64,000 bases of DNA, taken from contig CP185407.1 of NCBI GenBank assembly GCA_049177155.1, positions 62,001 through 126,000 on the forward strand, given 5' to 3'. The stretch comes from Hennigella sp049177155. Its GTDB lineage: Bacteria > Bacillota_I > Bacilli_A > Mycoplasmatales > Mycoplasmoidaceae. The notes beneath the pieces are model-generated. The model was not told where the DNA came from and made no database searches. It worked only from the letters and a program-made list of their open reading frames with translations. Of this stretch, positions 51,628-62,209 are shown piece after piece (position 1 is the first letter of the stretch; every line of letters begins with the position of its first letter). Position numbers and translations under genes: made by a program.

Positions 51628-53361
51628 CTATAAGACATTATGGTGGTATTGTTTGATGATTTCTTTGGTTGTTTTATTGTGAATAATAGACGGATCAATA
51701 ATTATTGCTTCAGGTTTTAGATGTTTTAAACCGGTTGGATTAATTACATCTACTAAGAAATAACTCATTCCAAAACTTTCTAATTCTTGCAAATTAGTAA
51801 TGACTTGTTTTGGTCAAACAGTTAATTTGTTTGTGTTAAATGATAAGATTACTTGTTTTGGTTGAATTCCATACATTCTTATCTTATTAATTAAGTTTCT
51901 AGTTGATCATTCATTAGAGGCTAGTTGATCAATTGGATAATAAATTAACAATTTATATTCATGATATTGTTTGTTGTTAGCATATAGCTCTAATGATCTA
52001 ATTGCTAAATATCTTAAAAGAGTACAAGCAACAGTTACTTCAAATTGATTCATTATTTCATTAACATTACAAGTTAACATTTTTGTTCAATAAAATCTTG
52101 GACAAACATATACTGTTTTGTCTTTTTTCATTTGAATTAGTTCAAGTTCAACTGTTATGTCAGATAAATTAACACTTTGTGCCAAAGTAGCATATGCAAT
52201 ATCATCATATACTTCTTGATTAGTCATGTTAGTGTTAAATAGTTGAACTGTATTTTTATTTTTAGTTAAACTACTATGTTTTCGAGCATATTCGTTTTTC
52301 TTTAATAATGAATTTAGATTACAACTATGAACACCATAGATAGAAACAAAAGCACTAATCTTAACATTTAATGAAGTTAGTCGTTCTAACACATTTTGTA
52401 ATGATTGCAAAGGATCTTTTTTAACTCTTGATTTAACAAAGTTTCCATCATATGACAATGGCAAATCATGAATGTAATATTCATTACCAGTTAAAATTAA
52501 CCCATTTTGATCGTTTTCCGTTTTAATGAACAAAACATTTTTATTTTTGAATTGATTATAGATTGATTCCAACGCTAATTCTTTATCATTATCCAATCCA
52601 TAAATACTTAATGTTACAACTAAAGCTTGTGACACATTATTTCTTTTAATAAATTCTTCAAAATATTCATCAACAACACTAGGAATTAAATAATGTTTAT
52701 CAATATAAACACCTTGTTTTGATAATGTTGAAATTTTAGTTAATACTCTATTTAAATATTTGATAACAGCAAAATAGAAGATAGTAGATAAGATTGATAT
52801 GAATGCTGCAAAGCAATATGAGAAGACATTATTTTCTATTGAACAAATAATGAAAATTAAAATTAAAACAAATGTAGTTAAACAGCTAATTAAGAATTTT
52901 GGTCATTCTTTTCATCTAACATATGTAGTTGCTATAGCAATAGCTGCCATAAGTAGAATAACAACTAATCTTAAAAATCAAGATAAGTTAAATCCTGAAA
53001 AGCCATCATATTGGTATAGAACTCAAACAACTGTTGGCACTATTGCACCAATTTGCACTGATCTATTATAGAAAATAGTCATGGCATAAATTAGACCTAA
53101 AATAGTCAAAGGCATACCAATAGCACCTAGTGCTATAGATGATACTTGTGTTACCACAAATGTAATACCTGCTAAAAATAATCCAAAGAAAAAGAAGTAT
53201 CAGAAACTTCACAATTTAGATGATTCGATTCTCTTTCCTAATTTAGTTGATTTAGTAATACCATAATGGATACAACTAAACACTGTTAAAAATAGGATGC
53301 TAAAAGCAAACTCTATTAGAAAGATATAGAAATTTGTTCAAGAGAAAGAAACATCACCCAT
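51628..53361 (-). CDS. Membrane protein with degenerate GGDEF and EAL domains
   Basis: 577 residues. About five or six membrane helices fill residues 1-190. Residues about 215-330 follow a GGDEF fold without the motif (ALVVTLSIYGLDNDKELALESIYNQF ... NVLFIKTENDQNGLIL). Residues about 390-570 follow an EAL fold: VELELIQMKKDKTVYVCPRFYW in place of EALIR...P..F, then KLLIYYPIDQLA, GIQPKQVILSF and LQELESFGMSYFLVDVINPTGL...IIDPSII in place of the ExT, DDFG and KID motifs. All catalytic residues seem lost, so it would be a binding or scaffold protein. Domain assignment is by fold pattern and uncertain. Its -10-like TATAAA lies 8 nt before ATG. It precedes cdaM. Confidence 0.55.
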
Positions 53362-53366
53362 ATTAA

Positions 53367-54035
53367 TTATTTATATCAAGTAAATTTATTATGTCCTGCG
53401 CCTAATTCAAAATGATATTTTAAAATACCAACATCAATTTTATTACATAAAGAATGATTTGTTAGTTTAACAACATTGTTCTTTAGTAATTTAAACTTAA
53501 ATCCTTGTTGGTTAACTCCAGTTGGAGCTAATAAAGCTAATTCAACGCCTTTAATAAATCAATCAGGAAGTTTGCTACGATCTTTGCAAACTTGAGCAAA
53601 CATTTTAGAATTGTGTGGTTTGCCTTGAGTTGTTCCATAACCCAAAGCCACAACACAAACTAATTTTTCATCTTTAGCTACTTGATAAGCACCTTTAACC
53701 TTGTTAAATGTTAAAAGAACTCAACAACTGTTTAAACCTAGTTGTTGTGCCTTTAATACTACTTTTTCACCATAGTATCCAGCTTTTTCTTTTAAGCTTT
53801 TAGATTTAGGTCCAACTATAGCTAAATAATTTACACAACCAGTAAAATTACATCTAGCTGCTTTTCCACCATTAAATGCTTTTGGTTCAAAAACAACTAA
53901 TTGCATATTTAGTTTAGATTCATTATTCATTTGTTTAATGAATTCATTTAGTTTTTCTTTATGTTCTTGTTTAATAGGCATTCCATCATAATGCCTAACA
54001 GCATGACGTTTATTAATAGCTTCAATTAAGTCCAT
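53367..54035 (-). CDS. Nitroreductase-family flavoprotein
   Basis: 222 residues. The start MDLIEAINKRHAVRHYDGMPI (R-R/H-(S/A)-x-R-x-(Y/F) motif) binds FMN phosphate, and the mid-part GYYGEKVVLKAQQLGLNSCW matches the conserved helix of the family; ALGYGTTQGKPHNSK near the end also fits. Closest in layout to the TM1586-type nitroreductases. Substrate unknown. RBS AGGAG. Ends 5 nt before the start of the GGDEF-EAL-like gene. Confidence 0.8.
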
Positions 54036-54109
54036 AATAATCTCCTATTTCAATTATAAGAATACTAAAAAGTAGTTTACTACTTTTTACTATATATAAT
54101 TTAAGTGAT

Positions 54110-55636
54110 ATGAAACCTATTATTGACATTGTTAAAAAATTTAATCTTAAAGAAAAAGATATTGAGTTATATGGAAAGCATATAGCTAAACTAAATCTAA
54201 ATAGTTTACCTAAAACTAATAAAGGAAAACTAATTTTGGTTACCGCAACCAGCCCAACAAGTTCTGGCGAAGGAAAAACTACTATTAGTATTAATTTAAC
54301 TGATGCATTAAATAAAATTGGTAAGAAAACTATTGTTGCACTACGTGAACCATCTGTAGGCCCGGTATTTGGAGTTAAGGGTGGGGCAACAGGTGCTGGT
54401 AAAGCAAGTATAGTTCCAGAAAATGAAATAAACTTACATTTTACTGGCGATATACATGCTATATCTTGTGCTAACAATTTAATTGCAGCAGTTATTGATA
54501 ATGAAATCTATCAAGGAAGCAAACTAAATATTGATCCGCAAAAGATTGTTCATACTAGAGTAATGGATATGAATGATAGATCATTAAGATCAATTAATGT
54601 AGATATTAATGATGAAATATCATATCACACAAGATTTGATATTACTTCAGCATGTGAATTAATGACAATCTTCTGCTTGTCAAAGAACAAACAAGACTTT
54701 GCTAGAAGATTAGACAATATGTTGGTTGCTTATTCAAGAACTAACAAACCAATCTATGTTAAAGACTTAGGAATATCAAAAGCCATTATGTCTATAATGG
54801 AACATTGTTTTAATCCTAATATAGTTCAAACGTTAGAAGGAAACACGGTATTTGTGTCTGGCGGACCATTTGCCAACATTTCAATTGGTGTATCTACAAC
54901 TATGGCTACACAAGCAGGATTAAAATTAGCTGACTATGTAGTAACTGAAGGTGGATTTGGTTCTGATTTAGGTGCTGAAAAGTTCTTAAACATTGTTTGT
55001 CAAGAAAATGGTTTACAACCATCTTGTATAGTTCTTGTATCAACAATTAAATCTATTTTAGAAAAAGGCGAAGGAAATTTTGAAGCAGGTTTAAAAAACC
55101 TAGATATTCATATAAACCACTTACAACAATATAAGATTCCTTTAGTTGTAGCTATTAACCAATTTGCTAATGATACTAAAACACAAATGAATAAGTTAGC
55201 TAAATTCTTAAAGAATAAAGGTGTTGCTTATGCATTTGATACAGGATTTGTTAATGGGTCAAAAGGTGGTATTGAATTAGCTAAACAAGTTGTTGCTCTA
55301 GCAAAGCAACCTAAAAAACCAGCTTTCTTATATAAACCATCACAAGATTTAAAATCTAAGATTGAAGCAATAGTTAATAGATGTTATAGCATTAAGATTA
55401 TTAACTATTCTCCTAAAGCTAAACAACTAATAAAGAAATATAGTAAGAATGGTTACTATGTATGTATGAGTAAGAAACCAGGAAGCATTTCCACTAGTTG
55501 AGAAAATGGTAGACCAGTAATTGGTGTAAAAGATATTTTATTAAATACTGGTAGTAAACTAGCAGTAGTTCTATGTGATAAAGTCTTTAGAATGCCAGGA
55601 CTACCAAAGGTACCTAGAGCTAAAACGTGAAAATAA
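54110..55636 (+). CDS. fhs: Formate-tetrahydrofolate ligase
   Basis: 508 residues. Makes 10-formyl-THF from formate, ATP and THF, for formyl-Met-tRNA and other one-carbon needs. The P-loop TSPTSSGEGKTTISINL near residue 47, REPSVGPVFGVKGGATGAG, the VTEGGFGSDLGAEKF motif and the late FRMPGLPKVPRA are all in place. Length is about 45 residues below the usual 555, with short loops. The -10 box (54095-54100) ends 9 nt before the ATG. Confidence 0.95.
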
Positions 55637-55660
55637 AAAAGAGGCACAAACCTCTTTTTT
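55635..55660. terminator. Bidirectional terminator between fhs and the small membrane protein
   Basis: AAAAAAGAGG / CCTCTTTTTT stem with a CACAAA loop. Confidence 0.86.
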
Positions 55661-55678
55661 ATTTAGTTGATAAGGAAA

Positions 55679-56137
55679 TTATTTTCCATAGCAACGTTTT
55701 GTTAGGTAACCACCACAAATTGATGATACTAATGCAGTTGGCATTGCAATGTCTTCAATAATTCTCATGTTTTGCTTAGCAGCTTCTACAGCTTCAGCGC
55801 TATGAGTACAAGCAGCAATAATAAATAGTGAAACTCCTAAAATAATACATACTAAATATATACTATCTAGAACAATACCACCAATTGTATAGCCTTCTGG
55901 TCCATTATCTCTTAAATTCATTACTGAACAGTAAACAATTTTAACTGTCATTAATAAGAATCCAAGAATTAATAATATCAATAAGAATGTTGCATATTGT
56001 CATTCAATAGCAACGCTATCAGCACCAAAATCAAAAGGATTATTTGTTCCACTGATACCATAAACCATCATCATTACAAATGCAACAACAATTGCAGATG
56101 CAGAAAGAGCTACGTTTAAACTTTTTGTATTTCTCAT
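55679..56137 (-). CDS. Four-helix membrane protein, paralogue family member 3
   Basis: 152 residues, four predicted helices. EWQYATFLLILLILGFLLMTVK after helix 1 aligns with the motif of the two proteins at 48.5-49.5 kb. Loop 2-3 is charged (NLRDNGPEGY). AAAGGAAAT precedes the ATG. Function unknown. Confidence 0.75.
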
Positions 56138-56204
56138 TACTTATTTCCTTTCATATTTATATTATATATATATTTTAGAGGAAAACACCCTTACTAAAAT
56201 AATA

Positions 56205-56708
56205 TTAATAATATATTGTATTAACAATATAAATATGATTAGAATCAGTAATTTTAGATGTTTTTATATGTTCATTGGTATTAGAACTAACACCTAACTT
56301 GATCTGTGCTTCATACTTAGTTCAGTATTTAGTAAATCACAAATCTGGATTATTTACAGCCAGATATTGTTGATATTCTTGTTTGGTTAACAATCTTTTA
56401 GCTAATAGCTTATTTGGTTTAACTAATTCAATATCTACACCAATTGGTTTGTTATAGATTGCTATAGCAACTTTATCATTGCTATGACTCAAACTAAAAT
56501 ATTGTTGATCATCTATTGAATATGGTCTACCACTTTCAGCAAATCTAACTTTTTTTAAATCTATGTATTTAGATAAGCATATTCAAGCAAACAAACTTGC
56601 TTTTCTAGATTTTACTTCTTTATATAGATAACAATGACTAAGTATGTGTTTAGGCAACACACACTTAGGTAATATTTTAGGAATGTCAAAAACTTTAATG
56701 ATAGGCAT
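56205..56708 (-). CDS. Sfp-type 4'-phosphopantetheinyl transferase
   Basis: 167 residues; absent from a standard-code search because of TGA Trp codons. RFAESGRPYSI, FSLSHSNDKVAIAI, PIGVDIELVKPN (GVDxE motif with two acidic metal ligands) and WTKYEAQIKLG (the (W)xxKEAxxK motif) follow in the order of the Sfp/AcpT family. It should move phosphopantetheine from CoA to an acyl carrier protein. Mycoplasmas more often carry AcpS. It starts within the TSCPD stop (TAATG). Confidence 0.82.
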
Positions 56709-56953
56709 TACTTTTTAATAGATTCTAAAAATAAAGCAACTTGGTCAGGACAACTTGTTCCTTTACCGCGACAATCTATACCTTTTAATGTTTTAATAGC
56801 ATAGTCAACTGTTTGTCCTTGTAACAATTTACAAACAGCTTGCGTATTACCAGGGCAACCACCAACTATTTTAAAATTTTTAATAATGTTGTTATCTATC
56901 TCAGCAATAAATTGTTGAGAACAAACACCTTTAGGTTGATAAGTGTATTTCAT
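56708..56953 (-). CDS. TSCPD-domain small protein
   Basis: 81 residues: YTYQPKGVCSQQ, VGGCPGNTQAVCKLLQGQ and a late KGTSCPDQVALFL. It is the free-standing TSCPD family, whose cysteines suggest metal binding; the same module is found at the end of some B12-dependent ribonucleotide reductases. Function unknown. 2 nt after whiA. Confidence 0.85.
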   Translation of the reverse strand: MKYTYQPKGVCSQQFIAEIDNNIIKNFKIVGGCPGNTQAVCKLLQGQTVDYAIKTLKGIDCRGKGTSCPDQVALFLESIKK

Positions 56954-56955
56954 AG

Positions 56956-57879
56956 TTACTCCTTACTTAGTTTATCTAATTTTCTAACAATATGATTTAA
57001 ACCGGGTTTTGTGGTTTTAATCTTATATTGTGATTGCATTAGTTGAACTAATTCTTTTAAAGAACTAGATGGATAAGCTAATCTTAGTTCACAATATGCT
57101 TTAAACTTCTTTGTTTGCTTCTTATATATAGGTAGAGTTTGTAACTTTTTAATTTGTTTAACTTGTTTAACACCAGTAACAGTTGATTTGTTGATGTTAC
57201 TAATGTCTAAGTTGTTTCATCTAGTAACAGACATATTAGCATCTTTAGAAATTTTCATATCTTCAAAAGCTAACATACAGTTACCTGCACCAATTAATTT
57301 TAAGAAGTCAGAAATTTGATTTACTTTTTTTAAATACAATATGTATTGTTTCTTAGAATGTTTTGTTAAAACAGGATATATACCAAAACTAATTAACATT
57401 TTTTGTTGAAAGAATAAATATTCTCAGTTATTGCTTCTAATTTCTAAATGGTAATATTTAGCATCTAAAGAGTTAATTGATCCACCAGCCAAGAAAGCTC
57501 CAGCAATGTATGCTCTTTTACAACATTGCAACGAAACAATACTTAAATCATTGAATTTATTTTTTAAACCTAAATCATATTCTATTTGTTCTAAGTTTCC
57601 ATTAATGTCAACATAATTTGTTTGACCATTAATGTTAGTAGCATTTTTAGATATATGAGTTGTTACATGAACATCATATAAGTTCTTAAATGCTTTAGCA
57701 ATAAACTCAACTATAAAAGGAAATTGGCTTGTTAATCTTCAAGTAAAGTTGTTTGCTTTCAAGATAACAGTTAGTTTATTAGTAATAAAAGAAGAAAGCA
57801 ATGCCTTCAAACAATGGTCTTCAAAAACTAGACCACATATTTCTTCTTTAACTCTTTTACTAAATGTTTCTTTGTTCAT
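56956..57879 (-). CDS. whiA: DNA-binding protein WhiA
   Basis: 307 residues. An N-terminal degenerate LAGLIDADG-like part (CKRAYIAGAFLAGGSINSLDAKYYHLEI) and a C-terminal helix-turn-helix (RLAYPSSSLKELVQLMQ) are the WhiA arrangement, with the linking segment FEDMKISKDANMSVTRWNNLDISNINKS. In mycoplasmas WhiA has been linked to repression of ribosomal protein genes. Starts 1 nt inside the trxB stop. Confidence 0.9.
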
Positions 57880-58736
57880 TATCAAGATTTAGATTTAACG
57901 TATTTAATTGCTGACATAGCAGCGGTAGCAGCTTGTTGCATAGCAGGAGTTACTTGTTTTGTCTTAGAGTTGATACAATCACCACAAGCAAATACCCCTT
58001 CTAAATAAGGACTAGCCATAGATTCATCTACAATAATTAGTTGATTTTCATCTAATTCAATATCAGTTGGTAAGAAACTTGTATTTGGTTCATAACCATT
58101 TTCAATAAATACACAATCACAGTTAATTTGTGATCCATCTACTTTAGTAATGCCTGTAATATATTCTTCACCATTAATAGCTTTAACATCTTCAGCTTTT
58201 AATACTGTAACTGATTTAGCATAGCTAGATAATGTATCAAAATTTTCTTTTGATCCAATTAATACTGCATTTTTGCCTTGAGCAAAACTAGCATCACATA
58301 ATACACAATAAGATAAACCATTATTATAGAATTTATCTTCACCATCAACATGTAACTTCTTATTAATTGTTCCTATAGCAATAATAATTGCTTTAGTTTC
58401 TCATGTTTGACCATCAGCAGTAAATAAATAGAACATACCATTCTTTGGTTTGATGGATTGAACATCACCATAGATGTATTTTGTTTTAACTTCTTCAGTT
58501 GCTTGTTTAAATACTGATAAAGCAAAATCTTTTCCAGAGATACCAGGATTTTGTGGGTAATTATTTAAAGCAGCAATATGCATTAATTTACCACCAGGAA
58601 CATCTTTTTCAAGAAAACAAGATTTTAATCCTGATTGAGTAACTAATGAACTAGCAGTCATTCCTGCTATTCCACCACCAATAACAATGACATCAAATTT
58701 ATTTGATTCACCAATTACTTCTACTTCTAATCCCAT
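57879..58736 (-). CDS. trxB: Thioredoxin-disulfide reductase-like flavoprotein
   Basis: 285 residues. FAD motif IVIGGGIAGMTASSL near residue 16, redox pair SYCVLCDA (usual CATCDG), and FACGDCINSKTKQVTPAMQQA near the end. The N-terminal extension is short. The NADPH motif is poor: AVLIGSKENF in place of GGGxSAxEEA, which also occurs in other mycoplasma paralogues. A ferredoxin-type reductase is the other choice. Ends over whiA (TAATG). Confidence 0.82.
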
Positions 58737-58737
58737 A

Positions 58738-59874
58738 TTATCACCTACCGAAATAAATTAATTCATTATCATTACGATTGAATTGTTTATATTCATTTGA
58801 TTGATACTTAGCATTGAATGCATTGTATTGGTTTTGTACATTAGTTAATTTATCTTGATATTTAACTTTCTTATCATTGTATTCATTAATAGCAACTTTT
58901 CGTTCTCAGAAATGAATTTTAAATAAGTTGTATGAAGCAGCAACAACTTTACAAGCCTCAATTGGACTAGATTTAAAGATAGCAAACATTTTCTTATCTC
59001 TAACTCTAGCAATAACAAAGTGGTTAATAAGGATGAAGATAGCACCAAAAGCAATAAAGATTGCAGATACAGCCATATTGACTGGTGAATAGAAACCAGC
59101 ATCACGAAGTGGTTCTAAACAAATTCTAAATAAACCATATCATAAGAAATATCCAGCAGTTAAATCTCCAGCTTTTCTTTGTTTAATAAATTCTGCACCA
59201 AAATATAAACCAAAGAACATAGCTGCATTACCTATACCTTCTCACAAGAATAAAGGTTGGCAATATCCTTTGCCTTCTACTCACATTCATGGTAAACAAT
59301 TACGAAGAAATCATGCAAGGTTATCATTTGTTACAACAGCACCATAAACTTCTTGGTTAAAATAATTTCCTCATCTACCCATAAATTGAGCTAATAATAC
59401 ACATGGTGCAATTGCATCCACATATAATCATCAACTAACTTGTTTTACCACAGGTAATGGGCCAAACTCATCTCTTACTCTATATTTTGGAGAACGTAAA
59501 ACTAATGGAAAGTAAATAGCAGCAGCAATTAAAACAAAGATTAATCCTCATTCAATTGCTAATCCACTTCCAAAACTAGATCAGAATTGTGATCAAGGTT
59601 TTCCGGCAGGTTCGCCCAATACACATGATCCAAAGTTAGCACCAAAGATTCCTACAGGAACACCAATTAAGATAAATCAATAGAATGGTTCTATAGAAAT
59701 TTTGTAACGTTTTCACATCTTTAAACATGCTAAGATAATAGCTAAAATAAATCCAAGCATGATAAAGATAGCATACCAAGGTACACCAAACGAACCTAAA
59801 TAAAAGGCAATTTTAACATCTTCTGTTCAAGGAACATCCGGTGCAGGAACATCACCTAATAGACGGAAGAACAT
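58738..59874 (-). CDS. lgt: Prolipoprotein diacylglyceryl transferase
   Basis: 378 residues; attaches diacylglycerol to the lipobox cysteine of the prolipoproteins seen at 0.4 and 32.9 kb. Seven helices and the signature AQFMGRWGNYFNQEVYG are present; YGLFRICLEPLRD is the second conserved block. A charged, helical C-terminal tail of about 70 residues is typical of mycoplasma Lgt. Ends with TGA (Trp) then TAA. Overlaps the hprK stop by one base. Confidence 0.94.
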
Positions 59875-60824
59875 TATCTTCCTCCTTTAGTTAAAACTTT
59901 GTCGTAGTTTTGTAAGTAAGTTTCAGCAGAGTTATAACCAGCTCTTTTCATTTTGTAATCAATAACAGCTGATTCAATTAAACTAGCTGTTGGTCTACCT
60001 GCAGTAACTGGAATAAAGTATTTAGGAATTTTTATACCTCTAATTTTTTCAGAGTGTTGTTCAATACCTAAACGTTCAAATTCATTTAAGTTCATCTTAC
60101 TAATTTCTGGGTTAACTAAGTGAACCATCATATGAATTTGCGTTTCAGGTAATGTTGATTGTCAACCAAACATTCTAGTTACATCTAGAATACCTAAACC
60201 TCTAACTTCAATAAATTGTTTAGCTATATCAGATGGGTGACCAAAGATAGCACGACCATAGTTGTAAACTTCTATAGCATCATCACCAACAAACATTCTT
60301 CCTGCTTTTAATAATTCCATAGCAGCTTCAGATTTACCTGTACCTGAATCACCAGTAATTAATACTCCCACACCATAAATAGACATTAAAGTACCATGAA
60401 TAACTGAACTTGGTGCAATCTTTTTAGCAATTCATGGAGAGATATCAAAATAGATATCAGTAGAAGACATTGGTAAACTAGCAATGGTAATATCTGTTTT
60501 ACCAAATGCTCTAAGTAATGTTTTGATATCTTCTTGTTTAAATGAAGAGTTAAGAATGATCATAGGAGGATTTAATTTCTTAACGCGGTTCATAACTACT
60601 TTTAATTGTCTAGGAGTACATTGTTTAAAGTAGTTTAATTCAGAACCACCAAAACAAACTGGGTTTGTTTGTTTTTTATATGCAGGTTTAACATTAGTAC
60701 ATAATTCAACACCAATTCTTGCTACACCAGAAGATGTGATATAGTGTTTACTTGCTTTACCGCGATTGACTACTTTAAAGTCAAATTTCTTTAACATTTC
60801 ATTTACTGCAATTTTCTTAGCCAT
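59874..60824 (-). CDS. hprK: HPr kinase/phosphorylase
   Basis: 316 residues. Walker A LITGDSGTGKSEAAMELL near residue 158, the GDDA segment and the conserved IEVRGLGILDVTRMFG signature. Phosphorylates HPr at Ser46 and so couples sugar uptake to metabolism. Two TGA Trp break it. Its partner genes (ptsH) are not in the window. hprK-lgt-trxB order is common in Firmicutes. Confidence 0.95.
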
Positions 60825-60832
60825 AATTTCTC

Positions 60833-61726
60833 CTACTTGCTGTGAACAATCTTAACTTGTTTGTTTTTCTTTAACAATTTAATATTTGTTTCTAATCTTA
60901 GTGATTGATTAGATTTTTTAGAGACTATAAAGTCTCTAACTAACTTAATTTTATTATAGTTAACATTAATAATCTTATTCTTTTTTAAATATACATAAAT
61001 CACAGCATTCATTATTTTTGGATTTATGTTCTTGAATGCATTAACAGAATATGATGTTTTAGCTCAAGACGCTAGTTGACTATTAACTTGTTTTTCAACA
61101 ATAGCTTGTCTAGCATTTCTTGCCATAATTGCTTTATATTTAGCTAACATTTTCTTCTTTGATCATTTAGCTAATTCTTTGCGAATTCTATTTCGTTCGT
61201 AAATATCCAAAGCATTAGAAGAGTCAATCGCATAAGCAATACCTTTGTCATGACAATACTTTTCTAGATCGGCTTTAAACTCACTTAAAAGTGGACGATA
61301 AATATTTAGCGTTTTGTATTTAGTTTCTTTTCTAATACCATAAAAGAAATTCAGACTTTTACGTCTTTCTTGCATGATAGCAGTTTCAATAAAATCATTT
61401 ATGTTATGAGCAATTAATAAATTATTGCACTTAAATTGCTTTGCACATTGAACAAAAAACTCATATCTAATTTCCCTAGCTAAAGCTTGGAAATTTTTTT
61501 GCTTAGCATCTTTATAAAGCGATTTATCTACATCATAAATAGCCAGCGTTAGATTGTGGCTTGAACAATAATCAGCCACAATCTTAGTGTCGATGTCACT
61601 ATCTTTACGCTTGTGGTAGTTAACATGGCACACACCAACAATGTTTTTGCTAAACATGTTTAGCAAAGCCATTGAATCAGGTCCACCTGAAACGGCAGCA
61701 ATATAACGTTTTTTATCCATCTTCAT
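60833..61726 (-). CDS. tilS: tRNA(Ile)-lysidine synthase
   Basis: 297 residues. PP-loop SGGPDSMALL near residue 13 and HNINDFIET are typical; changes C34 of tRNA-Ile(CAU) to lysidine so that AUA codons are read as Ile. The C-terminal domain is short, as in other mycoplasmas. The -10 box lies 6 nt before the ATG at 61726 (leaderless); ATGs at 61732 and 61762 lie in or before the promoter. Start uncertain by a few codons. Confidence 0.92.
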
Positions 61727-61828
61727 ACTCATATTATAAATATTAAATAAATATGCAAGCATATTTATTTATCTGAATATTTTTGAAATTTCATTATTTT
61801 TAAGCAGATATGTATTGGGAGAAAAATT

Positions 61829-62122
61829 ATGGCTATGCCATCTAATGAAATTTCAAAAACAGACTTTAGGAATGACTATAATATCGTTAGAATATCAAAC
61901 GATATCAGAGAAATTATGAAGTGTCTAGAAACTTTTAATGCTAAAAACCAAGTTGTTGTTTTTGCTAAAAGAAAACAACACAAAGTTACTCTAGAAGATA
62001 TTATGAGTGAGATTAAGGGTATTAAAAAAGACATTAGCGATATTAAGATCCGTCTTTTAAATGTAGAAGAAAAACTTGATCGACACGAACAATTATTTAA
62101 AGATCACAGTTGGATAAAATAA
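61829..62122 (+). CDS. Small coiled-coil protein
   Basis: 97 residues. Its second half (IMSEIKGIKKDISDIKIRLLNVEEKLDRHEQLF region) is a heptad-repeat helix, likely dimeric or trimeric. No membrane segment or signal. GGAG precedes the ATG. It uses TGG, not TGA, for its single Trp. Resembles the many short coiled-coil proteins of unknown role in mycoplasma genomes. Confidence 0.65.
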   Translation: MAMPSNEISKTDFRNDYNIVRISNDIREIMKCLETFNAKNQVVVFAKRKQHKVTLEDIMSEIKGIKKDISDIKIRLLNVEEKLDRHEQLFKDHSWIK

Positions 62123-62149
62123 TTTCGTCATATTCCCACAATTCATCAT

Positions 62150-62200
62150 AGTTTAGGAAGAATTTAAAAGTTTTTCCTAAATTTTTTATTTTTTGTGTCG
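62150..62200 (+). terminator. Terminator after the coiled-coil gene
   Basis: TTTAGGAA / TTCCTAAA arms (near 62152-62159 and 62174-62181) with a 14-nt loop, then TTTTTTATTTTTTG. Confidence 0.7.
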
Positions 62201-62209
62201 ATATTATGT

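Noticed and set aside
61829..62122. The coiled-coil protein as a substrate of the adjacent C39 peptidase
   Set aside because: No double-glycine cleavage motif, and a terminator separates the two genes.
62195..62209. GTG start for the C39 transporter
   Set aside because: Located in the T-rich end of the upstream terminator; the ATG at 62210 gives the family-like start.
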